From: NZ13-RE01 sp049718665
GTDB lineage: Bacteria; Dictyoglomota; Dictyoglomia; Dictyoglomales; Dictyoglomaceae
Reading direction: 5' to 3'
DNA: 48,077 nucleotides
NCBI GenBank assembly: GCA_049718665.1
Contig: JBNARO010000013.1
Coordinates: forward strand, 1 to 48,077
The notes under the pieces are model-generated. The model did no database searches. It was not told the DNA's origin and saw only the letters and a program-made list of their open reading frames with translations. Each line of letters starts with the position of its first letter. Positions within the stretch are counted from its first letter, which is position 1. Of this stretch, positions 33,337-41,848 are shown piece by piece. Made by a program: the position numbers and the translations under genes.

Positions 33337-34755
33337 TTGCAAAAGAAAAAATGGTGGGATAGAAATCCAAGTCTTGTTATATATCCTAAAATCAATATAG
33401 TAAACTCAAAGCTCAGAGAAGAGGAAATTTATCTTATAGATAAATTTTTTAAGGATTTTTCAGAAAAGCTTTCAGAATATTTTAAGGAATTCGGAAGCAA
33501 AATATTTATTTATGAAGAGGACTCATCTTTTAAAAATGGTCTTGAAATTCCCTTTGGGATTATACTGAATCCTGTTTTTTTAGGAGAACTACCAAAAGTT
33601 GTTCTACAATCTTCTCAAAAAGAAGATGAAGATTTTTATAACATTCTTAGAGAAAAAATCCCAGAGGTTTATCCTCCTTTTGGAATATCCATTGCAAAAG
33701 AATTATTGAAAATCTTACCTTCCCCCCATCCTAATTTTATAAATGTCATCTTTATTAGAGATGAAAATAATTTTATATTGAATTTGCCTTATCACAGAAA
33801 AGTAACCTTATTTAGAATGCTCATGGCAAAAATAGGTGCCTTTAAAAATATTATTGTTCCTTATAAATTAAGGAAAGAGGAAATTCTACCCTTAGGTTTT
33901 ATTTTATCAACTATGGAAGGAGGATGTCCTCTAATAAAAGATATTAATGAGCTGGGGAAAAGATTAAGAGTCTTTGGCTCTTGTAAAGAAGTTGGAGGAT
34001 ATAAGAAGAAAGAAGATAAAATAATTTCCTATGAAAAATGGGTAAACTCTCCTGTTGTTAATTCCATAATTAGTCTTGGAAGATTTTTGGGAGATAAAAA
34101 ACTCCTTTCTCCACCTGTAAAGATAGGAAGTCTTGTAAAAGACGAAAGATTAGGAAGATTTATATCTGCAATTCTTTCATATTCAAGGCAAGCTGAAGGA
34201 GCCTTTATGGCATATGACTCTTTGATGGATTTATTTGTTGTTACCGCTTCTGGGAAATATAATGTAGATAAGGCAAATTTATCGCCAAAAGATCTTGTTC
34301 CTGTAATTCCAACTTCTGACGGAAAAGTAGAAGTATTTCCTATAGAAAATATAGAAGTGAAAGGACCCTCAGTAGAAGCAGAAGAATTTACCTTTCCTTT
34401 AATGGAATTTTCTTCCAAAATTCCTCCTATAATTGGAATTATCCATCTTCATAGAGGAATAGAATATTATGATTCTCGAGAAATAATAGAAATTCCACAA
34501 GACTTAGAAAATTATCCTCCTGTAGGATGCGGTGTGGATTTAATGCATGCTATGAGTAGATACGCAATTTTTACCGCTATAAAAGAAAGGTATAAGAATT
34601 TTAAGAAAAAATTAGCAATCTTTTCTGTTCCCAATCATGGAACAAATATTTATTGCTTTTATGAAGATAATATTCTGAATAATCCCTTCTACTATTTTAT
34701 AAAATTTATAGAAGAAGAAAAATTAAAACTTAAATTTGAGGTTCCTCAAATTTAA
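33337..34755 (+). CDS. Uncharacterised protein, 472 residues
   Basis: I do not recognise this protein. It starts at TTG 33337 with GGGAGAGGA as ribosome site and a strong promoter. It is soluble, with no signal peptide or transmembrane segment. Conspicuous patches: STMEGGCPLI (~189), SRQAEGAFMAYDSLMDLF (~286) running into VVTASGKY (~298-305), a segment FTFPLMEFSSKIPPIIG followed by IIHLHRG (~368-374), and GCGVDLMHAMSRYA (~397). The conserved-looking His and Cys residues in the last third would fit an enzyme. It has no operon partner on its strand; its 3' end interlocks with a zinc dehydrogenase gene through a shared palindrome. Confidence 0.75.
   Translation: MQKKKWWDRNPSLVIYPKINIVNSKLREEEIYLIDKFFKDFSEKLSEYFKEFGSKIFIYEEDSSFKNGLEIPFGIILNPVFLGELPKVVLQSSQKEDEDFYNILREKIPEVYPPFGISIAKELLKILPSPHPNFINVIFIRDENNFILNLPYHRKVTLFRMLMAKIGAFKNIIVPYKLRKEEILPLGFILSTMEGGCPLIKDINELGKRLRVFGSCKEVGGYKKKEDKIISYEKWVNSPVVNSIISLGRFLGDKKLLSPPVKIGSLVKDERLGRFISAILSYSRQAEGAFMAYDSLMDLFVVTASGKYNVDKANLSPKDLVPVIPTSDGKVEVFPIENIEVKGPSVEAEEFTFPLMEFSSKIPPIIGIIHLHRGIEYYDSREIIEIPQDLENYPPVGCGVDLMHAMSRYAIFTAIKERYKNFKKKLAIFSVPNHGTNIYCFYEDNILNNPFYYFIKFIEEEKLKLKFEVPQI
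34730..34755. terminator. 26-bp palindrome equal to the overlap of two convergent genes
   Basis: Arms TTAAATTTGAGG (34730-34741) and CCTCAAATTTAA (34744-34755) surround TT. It begins with the stop codon of the minus-strand dehydrogenase and ends with the stop codon of the plus-strand unknown gene, so both proteins end in F-E-x-P-Q-I. It may act as a weak bidirectional hairpin, though no separate T-run follows. Confidence 0.85.
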
Positions 34756-35971
34756 AAGCAGATTTTACCATTCCATATTTACTTCTCTTAAAATTCATTT
34801 CTATTGCTTTTTTGTAATCCCTTAGTGGAAAAGTATGGGTTAAAAGAGGAGAGAGATCTAATCCCTTTTCCATAAGTTCCAAAGCAATCTGGTAACACCT
34901 TTTCTTTTCCCCATTAAATTCCTCTTCTGCAGAGGAATTTGTGCCAAATACTTTTAATTCCTTAAACCATAATGGGGTCCAATCCACTTTTTTGGTTTCC
35001 CCAACTAATCCCACCATTACTAATTTCCCACCCATATTAGTGAATCTTAAAGCATCATCTATACTATCATCGGTTCCTACACATTCAAAAACAACATCTG
35101 CACCTCCTACTAAAATAGGTTTCCCCAAAATGGGCTGAAGCATCTCTCCTCCTACCTCATCTGCCACTTTTTTATATAATTCCTTTTTACTTAATCCTTT
35201 AGAATATATAACTTCAGAAGCTCCATAATGTTTTGCAAATTCTCCTTGATATTTATACCTTGCTAAAACTATAATTCTTGCCTTACTTCCTAAGGCTCTT
35301 AAAGAGGAAACTACATTTATTCCAATACTTCCCGCACCTACTACTAAAACTTTATCTGAATCCTTAGGAAAATTCCTAATTACTGGATGAAGAGCAGAAC
35401 AAAAGGCATCCACTAAGATTGCATTTTCATTTTTAACCTTTTCAGGAACTTTGAAGAGTTGAGATTTGTGGGCAACATAATATTCTCCCCAACTTCCACC
35501 AGTATCTTTACAAGAGCCTATCATAAATCCTGGAGATATACTTCCTTTTGTAAAATTCCTACATTGACTAAAGTTTCCCTTTTGACAGTTGTCGCATAAG
35601 GGGTTAATATCTCGTGCAGAGCAAGAAAGGACAGGATCTGCTATAACTCTATCCCCTATATTAAATTCCTTTACATTCTCTCCCTTTTCTACGATGATTC
35701 CTAAGTTTTCATGCCCTATAACAAATGGAAAGGAGGCAAAAGGAGAAGTAGAGGGACTATCATGAAGACGAATTAAGTTTATATCACTTCCACATATTCC
35801 TCCCATTATGGTTTTTATCTTCACCCAATTCTCATTAGGGAGTTTTGGTTCAGAAATATCTCCATATCTTATACAGGAAAAAACATTATAATAAAAAGAA
35901 GGACTTATTCTCCCAAAAAGTTTACTAATTAAATATCTTGGTATACTTTCTTCAAAATATACAGCCTTCAT
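34730..35971 (-). CDS. Zinc-binding medium-chain dehydrogenase
   Basis: NAD(P)-dependent alcohol or polyol dehydrogenase, 413 residues. N-terminal GroES-like domain with GGICGSDINLIR, catalytic-site GHENLG, structural zinc cysteines in SCSARDINPLCDNCQKGNFSQC (four Cys, given here as C-x8-C-x2-C-x7-C), and a Rossmann domain VVGAGSIGINV followed by ADVVFECVG. The protein is longer than most family members owing to a 40-residue N-terminal part and an insertion at ~265-285. It is the last gene of the nanE operon, suggesting it oxidises or reduces a sugar or sugar alcohol in that pathway. Confidence 0.88.
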   Translation of the reverse strand: MKAVYFEESIPRYLISKLFGRISPSFYYNVFSCIRYGDISEPKLPNENWVKIKTIMGGICGSDINLIRLHDSPSTSPFASFPFVIGHENLGIIVEKGENVKEFNIGDRVIADPVLSCSARDINPLCDNCQKGNFSQCRNFTKGSISPGFMIGSCKDTGGSWGEYYVAHKSQLFKVPEKVKNENAILVDAFCSALHPVIRNFPKDSDKVLVVGAGSIGINVVSSLRALGSKARIIVLARYKYQGEFAKHYGASEVIYSKGLSKKELYKKVADEVGGEMLQPILGKPILVGGADVVFECVGTDDSIDDALRFTNMGGKLVMVGLVGETKKVDWTPLWFKELKVFGTNSSAEEEFNGEKKRCYQIALELMEKGLDLSPLLTHTFPLRDYKKAIEMNFKRSKYGMVKSAFKFEEPQI

Positions 35972-35988
35972 ACTTCTTTCTCCTTTCT

Positions 35989-36948
35989 TTAAATACTTAG
36001 TTTTTTAAGATTTTTCTTTATCTCTTCATTTATTTCTATATCAGCCATTTGATAAGCTTTTATTAATGCTCCAACTATACTGGGAAAATCTGGTTCTTTT
36101 ACAATATATTTTTGGGGATCTAAATTTTTCATAAAACTTTCTTTAACAAAGGAAATGTTAAAAACTCCTCCCATACCAGAAACAAAAACTTTATCTTTAA
36201 AATTTAGCTTTTTATAAACACAATCACAAAGCCTTGAAAGCTCTAATCCTGCATTGAAAAGAATTTCCCTTGCATACTCATCTCCTTCTTCCGCAGATTC
36301 TCTTATACTTCTTGTCATAAGAGCAATTTCTGATCTCTCTATTTTCCCTGCATAATATTTTCTTACAATTTCTTCTATAGAGGAAAAATTAAAGTCCTTT
36401 AAAATTTTCTCCCTTATAACAGTATATGGATGACATCCATCCTCAAATTTAAGAGCAATTTTTAATCCTTGAAGAGCTATCTGAAACCCTCCCCCCTCGT
36501 CTCCAAAAAGATATCCAAAGCCTCCACACCTTGCATATCTTTCTCCATCATATCCCAAAGATACCGATCCTGTTCCTCCGATAACTATGATGCCTGGACC
36601 CCCAGAAAAGGCTCCCGCTAAAGCAATAGCGGGATCACTATCTATAAATATCTTTTTTGCCTTTATCGCTTTTTGGGCTATTTTCTCAAAAACTCTTGCC
36701 TCTTCAGAATCTGAATATGGGACTCCTGTAAGCCCCAAAAAAGCTACCTCAATTTCAAAACTTCCATGAAGAGTAGAAAAAGAAGATTCTACTGCCTCTT
36801 TAAGGGCTTGTTCTGCAATTTGAGGACCCTCTGGGGAGAGGATGTGAATTAGTGCTCTTCCCCTTCCCAAAGCAAGGATATTTCCCTTTTCATCTCCTAT
36901 AATACATAGGGTTTTTGTCTGTCCTCCGTCAACTCCTAAAAAGAACAT
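35989..36948 (-). CDS. N-acetylglucosamine kinase-type sugar kinase (BadF/BcrA ATPase family)
   Basis: 319 residues, actin-like ATPase fold. Phosphate-1 motif GVDGGQTKT (5-13), DSDPAIALAGAF, adenosine/phosphate-2 loop IVIGGTGSVSLGY, and GGFGYLFGDEGGGFQIALQ, the pattern of eukaryotic-type NAG kinases. It probably phosphorylates GlcNAc, ManNAc or GlcN entering through the adjacent transporter, giving the substrate or product pool of NanE. Lies 15 nt after rpiR in the same operon. I cannot tell the sugar preference from sequence. Confidence 0.88.
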   Translation of the reverse strand: MFFLGVDGGQTKTLCIIGDEKGNILALGRGRALIHILSPEGPQIAEQALKEAVESSFSTLHGSFEIEVAFLGLTGVPYSDSEEARVFEKIAQKAIKAKKIFIDSDPAIALAGAFSGGPGIIVIGGTGSVSLGYDGERYARCGGFGYLFGDEGGGFQIALQGLKIALKFEDGCHPYTVIREKILKDFNFSSIEEIVRKYYAGKIERSEIALMTRSIRESAEEGDEYAREILFNAGLELSRLCDCVYKKLNFKDKVFVSGMGGVFNISFVKESFMKNLDPQKYIVKEPDFPSIVGALIKAYQMADIEINEEIKKNLKKLSI

Positions 36949-36963
36949 ATTTTTTCTCCTTTT

Positions 36964-37815
36964 TCAATATAGCTTTTCGAGGACTGCTTTTGCAGTTTTC
37001 TCAGTGTATTCTCCCGCCTTTTTAGCAATCTTCATGGCTACTCCTGTAAAAAGTAAATCCAAAACATGAAGTTGAGCTATTTTAGACCTAATAGCTCCAC
37101 TGGTTAAGGGAGCCTCAGGAGAAGAAGTAAGTAAGACTACATCTGCAACTTCTGTTATGGGAGAACGAGAAAAATTGGTTATACATATGGTTTTTGCTCC
37201 AGAATTTTTAGCTACTCTTAAAGAATCAACAGTATCTTTGGTGGCTCCTGAATGAGATATTCCCACTGCTACATCTTTCTCTGTGAGACAAGCTGCAGAC
37301 ATAGCTTGAAGGTGTGGATCAACAAAGGCATCACATAAAATTCCGATTCTTAAGAATTTATACTTTGCATCTAAAGCGGTGATACCTGAAGCTCCCACTC
37401 CATAAAATTCTACTTTTCTCGCATTAACAATTAAATCTATAGCCTTAGATAAATTTTCTAAATCTACTATCTCTGTAGTATCGTTAATTGCTTTTACATT
37501 CCTTGACCTAATTTTTTGGATGATAGTAATAAGACCATCTTCAGGTTTTACATCTTCTAAAAGTTCTATTTCAGGGCTTACTAAGCTCCTTGCTAAAGCA
37601 AGCTTTAACTCCTGATAACCACGATACCCCAATTTCTGAGCAAGCCTTATTATAGTAGCATCTCCTGTTTTACAAATATCTGATAACTCCGTTATAGACA
37701 AATAAATTACTTTTGATGTGTTCTCAATAATATATTTAGCTATTTCTTTTTCTTTTTTAGAAAGAGAGGGATATATACTCCTTAATAAATTTAGAGCTGA
37801 AACCTCATTCTTCAT
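36964..37815 (-). CDS. RpiR/MurR family transcriptional regulator
   Basis: 283 residues: N-terminal helix-turn-helix (LSKKEKEIAKYIIENT, then SITELSDICKTGDATIIRLA and QKLGYRGYQELKLAL) and C-terminal SIS sugar-isomerase domain (VEFYGVGASGITALDAKYK, SHSGATKDTVDS), which binds a phosphosugar. Start at ATG 37815, with GAGGAG upstream; it overlaps nanE by 11 nt. RpiR proteins in such clusters sense ManNAc-6-P, GlcNAc-6-P or MurNAc-6-P. The likely target is the operon promoter at 41730-41758 with its repeated TTTGGAGAAAATTT. Confidence 0.92.
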   Translation of the reverse strand: MKNEVSALNLLRSIYPSLSKKEKEIAKYIIENTSKVIYLSITELSDICKTGDATIIRLAQKLGYRGYQELKLALARSLVSPEIELLEDVKPEDGLITIIQKIRSRNVKAINDTTEIVDLENLSKAIDLIVNARKVEFYGVGASGITALDAKYKFLRIGILCDAFVDPHLQAMSAACLTEKDVAVGISHSGATKDTVDSLRVAKNSGAKTICITNFSRSPITEVADVVLLTSSPEAPLTSGAIRSKIAQLHVLDLLFTGVAMKIAKKAGEYTEKTAKAVLEKLY

Positions 37816-38518
37816 TATATATCTCCTCAATGTTTTTAGTCGCCATTACAAACCTTTTTGTAATAATATGGGGACGAGTAATAGCGGTACCAATGACCAC
37901 AGCATAAGCTCCACACTGAAAAGCATATTTTACATCTTCTGGAGTCCACACTCCACCTTCTAATATCACTGGTATATCCACGACTTTAGCTAATTCTTTT
38001 ACCAATTTAAAGTCAGGAAGTTTTTTTCCTTTTGTGTATGGAGTATATCCTGAAAGAGTGGTGCTTAGCAAGTCTGCAGAGGCCTTCCAGGCCAAAATTC
38101 CCTCCTCATAATCAGATATATCTGCCATAATTATAACTTCAGGGAAAATTTTTCTCAAAAATTTTATATATTCCGCACCATTTTCCGCCTCTATATGTTT
38201 TCTCTTTGTCGCATCTACAGCAATTATATCTGCCCCTGCTTTTAAAACTTCCTCAAAATGTTTTGAAGTAGGAGTTATATATACTTCAGAATCTAAATCT
38301 CTGTCTTTATAGATTCCAATTATAGGAAGGGGAACTTCTTTTTTAATCTTTTTTATATCTTCGGGGCCATTTAGCCTTAACCCACTGGCACCTCCAATAA
38401 ATGCTGCCTTAGCAAAAGCTAAAATACAATCATTTCCAAAAGTTGGATCCCCTGGCTGAGCTTGACAAGAAACTATAATACCATTTTTAAGTTTTAATAA
38501 AAGTTCTTCCTTTTTCAT
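37805..38518 (-). CDS. nanE: N-acetylmannosamine-6-phosphate 2-epimerase NanE
   Basis: Converts ManNAc-6-P to GlcNAc-6-P. The 237-residue TIM barrel has VSCQAQPGDP (15-24), ASGLRLNGPEDI, IGIYKDRDLDSEVYITPT (catalytic Lys in YKD), GADIIAVDATKR, DISDYEEG, STTLSGYT, LEGGVWTPED and GAYAVVIGTAITRP, all characteristic of the NanE family. Fourth gene of the amino-sugar operon, 9 nt after the MalG-type permease. No N-acetylneuraminate lyase (nanA) is present, which suggests that the imported sugar is ManNAc or a ManNAc-containing saccharide, or that the lyase is elsewhere. Confidence 0.94.
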   Translation of the reverse strand: MKKEELLLKLKNGIIVSCQAQPGDPTFGNDCILAFAKAAFIGGASGLRLNGPEDIKKIKKEVPLPIIGIYKDRDLDSEVYITPTSKHFEEVLKAGADIIAVDATKRKHIEAENGAEYIKFLRKIFPEVIIMADISDYEEGILAWKASADLLSTTLSGYTPYTKGKKLPDFKLVKELAKVVDIPVILEGGVWTPEDVKYAFQCGAYAVVIGTAITRPHIITKRFVMATKNIEEIYNEE

Positions 38519-38527
38519 AGCTTCCTC

Positions 38528-39364
38528 CTAACTTTTTATACTTCCTGCCATAAGAGCCTCTACAAGATATTTTTGAAGGTAAAAAGTAAATATTATAATA
38601 GGGAAAATAGATAAAGAAATAGCAGCAGCAATATTGCCCCACTGTACTCCCCATGATGTAATAAACAAAGTAGAACCTACAGTAAGAGTTACTGCTTTTT
38701 TAATTGTGAATATTAAAGCAAATAAGAATTCATTCCATGAATAGATGAAACTAAAAAGAAACACAACAAACAGCGATGGCAATATTAAGGGGAATACAAT
38801 ATGTAAAAGCATTTGAGAGGTAGATGCTCCATCAATTTGAGCTGCTTCTTCTAGCTCCTTAGGGATTGTTTGTATAGCACTAACAAAGAGAACAACAGCT
38901 ATAGGAATAGAGACAACAACGTGAATTATTATTAATCCTACTTGTGTATCAACAAGTCCTAAATTTCTATACATACTGTAAAGAGGTACCGCAAAAATAA
39001 TAAGAGGTAAAGATCTTAAACTAATTGTTAATGGAAAAAGAAATTGGGAACCGATTTTATATCTTACTATTCCATAGGCAGCAGGAAAGCAAATTAAGAC
39101 AGTAATGATTCCTGTAGTAATAGCTATAGTCAAACTATTTATGAGAAAACTAGGAAAATTAAAATAGGCACTGCTAAAAATTCTTTTATAGTTTAAAAGA
39201 GTTGGTTTAAAAATAAGAAGTGGGGGTGATGCTGAAATCTGTGCATCATTTTTAAATGAGGTCATGATAGTATTTATTATAGGAAAATTAAATATTATTA
39301 TCACTAATATAATGAAAAGCCAAGACAAAACTTTTAGGAGTTTCTTTAATTTCCGCTTTTTCAT
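38528..39364 (-). CDS. Sugar ABC transporter permease (MalG-like, CUT1)
   Basis: 278 residues, six hydrophobic segments; the coupling motif reads ELEEAAQIDGAS, followed by the usual hydrophobic I-x-F-P-L-I-L-P. The opening helix VLSWLFIILVIIIFNFPIIN and the MTSFKND sequence after it are typical of MalG-type subunits. The C-terminal LVEALMAGSIKS is likewise standard. Good ribosome site (TAGGAGGA). Partner of the MalF-type gene upstream. No ATPase gene is in the operon. Confidence 0.93.
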   Translation of the reverse strand: MKKRKLKKLLKVLSWLFIILVIIIFNFPIINTIMTSFKNDAQISASPPLLIFKPTLLNYKRIFSSAYFNFPSFLINSLTIAITTGIITVLICFPAAYGIVRYKIGSQFLFPLTISLRSLPLIIFAVPLYSMYRNLGLVDTQVGLIIIHVVVSIPIAVVLFVSAIQTIPKELEEAAQIDGASTSQMLLHIVFPLILPSLFVVFLFSFIYSWNEFLFALIFTIKKAVTLTVGSTLFITSWGVQWGNIAAAISLSIFPIIIFTFYLQKYLVEALMAGSIKS

Positions 39365-39373
39365 ATGTTCCTC

Positions 39374-40234
39374 CTAATAATTAATATAGAAAAATTTTGT
39401 AAGTTTTATAGTAGGTAACAGCACAAAAAGTAATAAAAGCATTCCTGCAGCACTTGCATAACTTTGCATTCCCATAGTAAATCCATGTTTATATATAAAT
39501 ATACTAATAGTTGTTGTGAGATCTCCAGGTCCTCCTCCTGAAATTGCGTAAATACTATCAAAAGTTCTAAAAGCTTCAATAAATCTCAAAAAAAGAGCAC
39601 TTAAAATAGAAGGGGATATTATAGGAATTATAACTCTAAATAACATTTGAAATCGATCTGCACCATCAATTATTGAAGCTTCCATAATGTCCTTAGGGAC
39701 TGTTAAAAGAGATGCATAAATAATTGCGAAAATAAAAGGTGTCCACTGTAGAATATCTACGAGGACAAGAGTAGAGATAATGTTTTGAGAGCTCAAAAAG
39801 TCTATTTTAACACCTAAGATTTGTAAATATAAAGGAATAGTTCCTACAAAACTGTTTAAAGATAATCTTGACATAAGTCCAAATAAAACTGGAGCCACCA
39901 TTATAGGTATTACTAAAAAAGTTAAGAGAATGCGATTTCCTCTAAAATTTTCGTAGAAAAAATAAGCTATAATAAACCCAACAAGCATCTCTAAGGCTGT
40001 GCTAATAGAAGCAAATTTAAAACTAAATAACATTGATAACCAAAAACTCTTAGAATTTAATAAGGAAATATAATTACGTAATCCAACCCATTCTGTACTT
40101 GTTGAGCCCCAAAAAAGATTTTTAAAACTTATATCTATAGCTTTTATAAAAGGATACCCTAAGGTGAGCACAAGATAAACAGCAAGTGGAGTAATTAACA
40201 TATATCTATTAAAAAAGCCCCTTTCTCTAAACAT
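39374..40234 (-). CDS. Sugar ABC transporter permease (MalF-like, CUT1)
   Basis: 286 residues with six hydrophobic segments. MalF-type opening RYMLITPLAVYLVLTLGYPF, SFKNLF and VGLRNYISLL, coupling motif DIMEASIIDGADRFQM, and SGGGPGDLTTT in the last loop. The coupling motif has EAS in place of EAA. Placed after the binding protein and its hairpin. Ribosome site TAGGAGG. Confidence 0.93.
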   Translation of the reverse strand: MFRERGFFNRYMLITPLAVYLVLTLGYPFIKAIDISFKNLFWGSTSTEWVGLRNYISLLNSKSFWLSMLFSFKFASISTALEMLVGFIIAYFFYENFRGNRILLTFLVIPIMVAPVLFGLMSRLSLNSFVGTIPLYLQILGVKIDFLSSQNIISTLVLVDILQWTPFIFAIIYASLLTVPKDIMEASIIDGADRFQMLFRVIIPIISPSILSALFLRFIEAFRTFDSIYAISGGGPGDLTTTISIFIYKHGFTMGMQSYASAAGMLLLLFVLLPTIKLTKFFYINY

Positions 40235-40269
40235 ATTAGCCTCCTATGTAAAATTATTTAAAACCATAC

Positions 40270-40300
40270 TATACCCCCCTTCTTTAGGAAGGGGGGTATA
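40270..40300 (-). terminator. 13-bp perfect hairpin between binding protein and permease genes
   Basis: Arms TATACCCCCCTTC (40270-40282) and GAAGGGGGGTATA (40288-40300) with a 5-nt loop. It starts 5 nt after the stop codon of the binding-protein gene. No T-run follows on the transcribed strand, so an mRNA-stabilising or processing role is more likely than termination. Confidence 0.8.
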
Positions 40301-40305
40301 AATAT

Positions 40306-41616
40306 TTATTTCTTGAGCAAATCCTCTACTTGTTTTTGAGCATTTTTCAATCCATCCTCTGCTCTAACCTGGCCAGTCCATATAGCTGTCAAGTTATTTG
40401 CAAGTATTTGAAGAATAGCCATGGTCTCTGCACCTGTAAATTCGACATATCCATACTTTTTAACTGTCTCAGCAATCTTCGGGAATTCAGGTCGAGTCAG
40501 AGCTAATTCGTTAAGAACAGACTCTACTGGGGGTATGCCGCCAGCGTCAGCATACATTTTCATAGCTTCTTTAGTTGACAAGAATTTCAGAAATGAAGCA
40601 ACAGCTTCCTTGTTTTGGCTATATTTACTTATAGCGAGACCAAGTGTATGAACATGTGTCGCATGCTTTGGTCCAGGAGGAGGAACAATCTCAACTTTAT
40701 CAAAAATTAGTGGTGATTTCTCTTTATCTGTTAACTCATGATAGGCAGCAGACCACTGGACCATAAAGGCTGCTTTTCCAGTCTGGAATGTCATATTAGC
40801 CTCTGCATATTCATAGGCGATACATTCTGGCGGTGTAGTACCTAATTCGTATAATTCTTTATATAAATTGACAGCCTTTACAGCTTCAGGAGTAGCTATA
40901 TTAAATTTACCTTCTTTATTAAACCATGTACCGCCGTATGCCCAAAGAACATCATTCCATATCATTATATTGTAAATTAAATTTTTCATTTGTAAAACTG
41001 TGCCATATTGTGTTGGTGAAAGCTCATTATATTTTTTCGTAAAGAATATTGCTGCAGCTTTATAATCTAACCATGTCCATTTGTCAGGAGATTTTGGAGA
41101 AAGTCTTATTCCTAAATATTTTTTACTTAATTCCTCATACTTTGTTTTCCATGTGGAGTCTGTTAATAACTTAGAGATTAAGTCTTTTCTATAATAAAGG
41201 AAATGGTTGCTAACATCCATAGGAATTCCATAAAGCATTCCGTTATAGGATAAGCTCTCTAAGGTAGATTTTATAAAAATTCTTGGTATGATCTTAACAT
41301 CTTTTAAAGGAACAAGGTATGGAGCAAATCTTCCTAAGATATATGTAGCAACAAAAGCAATATCAATCTCTGGAGATTTACTTGATAGAATAGTTTCTTG
41401 TTTTGTCCAAAATTCTTCACGACTAAAATTGATCATATTGACCTTTATTCCTAATTTTTTACCTTCAGTGTTATTCCAAAAATCTAACACCTTTTGCATT
41501 GCTTCACTTTCAGGTCCAGGCCAATAAACCATATTAACAACAGTAGTGGCATGTAAAGGTATTGCAATTATAGTGATTAATGTTAAGATAGTAATCAATA
41601 ATACTTTTTTAAACAT
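40306..41616 (-). CDS. Sugar ABC transporter solute-binding protein, family 1
   Basis: 436 residues with a signal peptide (MFKKVLLITILTLITIIAIPLHA, cleavage likely after HA; no lipobox Cys). Family-1 features: VVNMVYWPGPESEAMQKVLDFWN, AFVATYILGRFAPYLVPL, YNGMLYGIPMDV, WTWLDYKAAA and FQTGKAAFMVQWSAAY. First gene of the amino-sugar operon, so the ligand is probably a ManNAc/GlcNAc saccharide. GGGAGGG ribosome site. Promoter with repeated operator elements about 115 nt upstream. Confidence 0.92.
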   Translation of the reverse strand: MFKKVLLITILTLITIIAIPLHATTVVNMVYWPGPESEAMQKVLDFWNNTEGKKLGIKVNMINFSREEFWTKQETILSSKSPEIDIAFVATYILGRFAPYLVPLKDVKIIPRIFIKSTLESLSYNGMLYGIPMDVSNHFLYYRKDLISKLLTDSTWKTKYEELSKKYLGIRLSPKSPDKWTWLDYKAAAIFFTKKYNELSPTQYGTVLQMKNLIYNIMIWNDVLWAYGGTWFNKEGKFNIATPEAVKAVNLYKELYELGTTPPECIAYEYAEANMTFQTGKAAFMVQWSAAYHELTDKEKSPLIFDKVEIVPPPGPKHATHVHTLGLAISKYSQNKEAVASFLKFLSTKEAMKMYADAGGIPPVESVLNELALTRPEFPKIAETVKKYGYVEFTGAETMAILQILANNLTAIWTGQVRAEDGLKNAQKQVEDLLKK

Positions 41617-41690
41617 TTTATTCCCTCCCTTTTAAATAAAAATTTTTGTCCTTTGAAACCAACTAAAATTTTTTCTAAAAAATCCTTCTC

Positions 41691-41697
41691 GCCTCCT
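41691..41697 (-). promoter_or_regulatory. Shine-Dalgarno sequence without a gene in the leader of the amino-sugar operon
   Basis: AGGAGGC on the minus strand lies about 75 nt before the binding-protein ATG and about 26 nt from the predicted 5' end. No start codon follows at usable distance. Same arrangement as at 11487-11494. Confidence 0.4.
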
Positions 41698-41729
41698 CTC
41701 TTTAAAAATTATTTAACTTTTTCTACTCA

Positions 41730-41758
41730 ATTCTATAGAAATTTTCTCCAAAAGTCAA
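41730..41758 (-). promoter_or_regulatory. Promoter of the amino-sugar operon
   Basis: On the minus strand TTGACT (41758-41753), exactly 17 bp, TAGAAT (41735-41730). One copy of the repeated TTTGGAGAAAATTT fills the spacer between the two boxes. Confidence 0.65.
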
Positions 41759-41783
41759 TATTGTTTTGAAAATTTTCTCCAAA
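41739..41783. repeat. Two direct 14-bp repeats at the promoter, candidate RpiR operator
   Basis: AAATTTTCTCCAAA occurs at 41739-41752 and again at 41770-41783, 31 bp apart (about three helical turns). One copy lies between the -35 and -10 boxes and the other just upstream of the -35 box, on the same face of the DNA. The RpiR protein of this operon is the obvious candidate to bind them. Confidence 0.6.
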
Positions 41784-41848
41784 CATAAGAATAAAGTTTA
41801 ATCCTAATTCACTTGTCTCTACCAAATATGTAACTATTTTCCCGAAAT

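Noticed and set aside
34029..34418. A 129-codon minus-strand frame inside the unknown 472-residue gene
   Set aside because: No ribosome site, and the plus-strand gene has a strong promoter, a ribosome site and coherent protein features.
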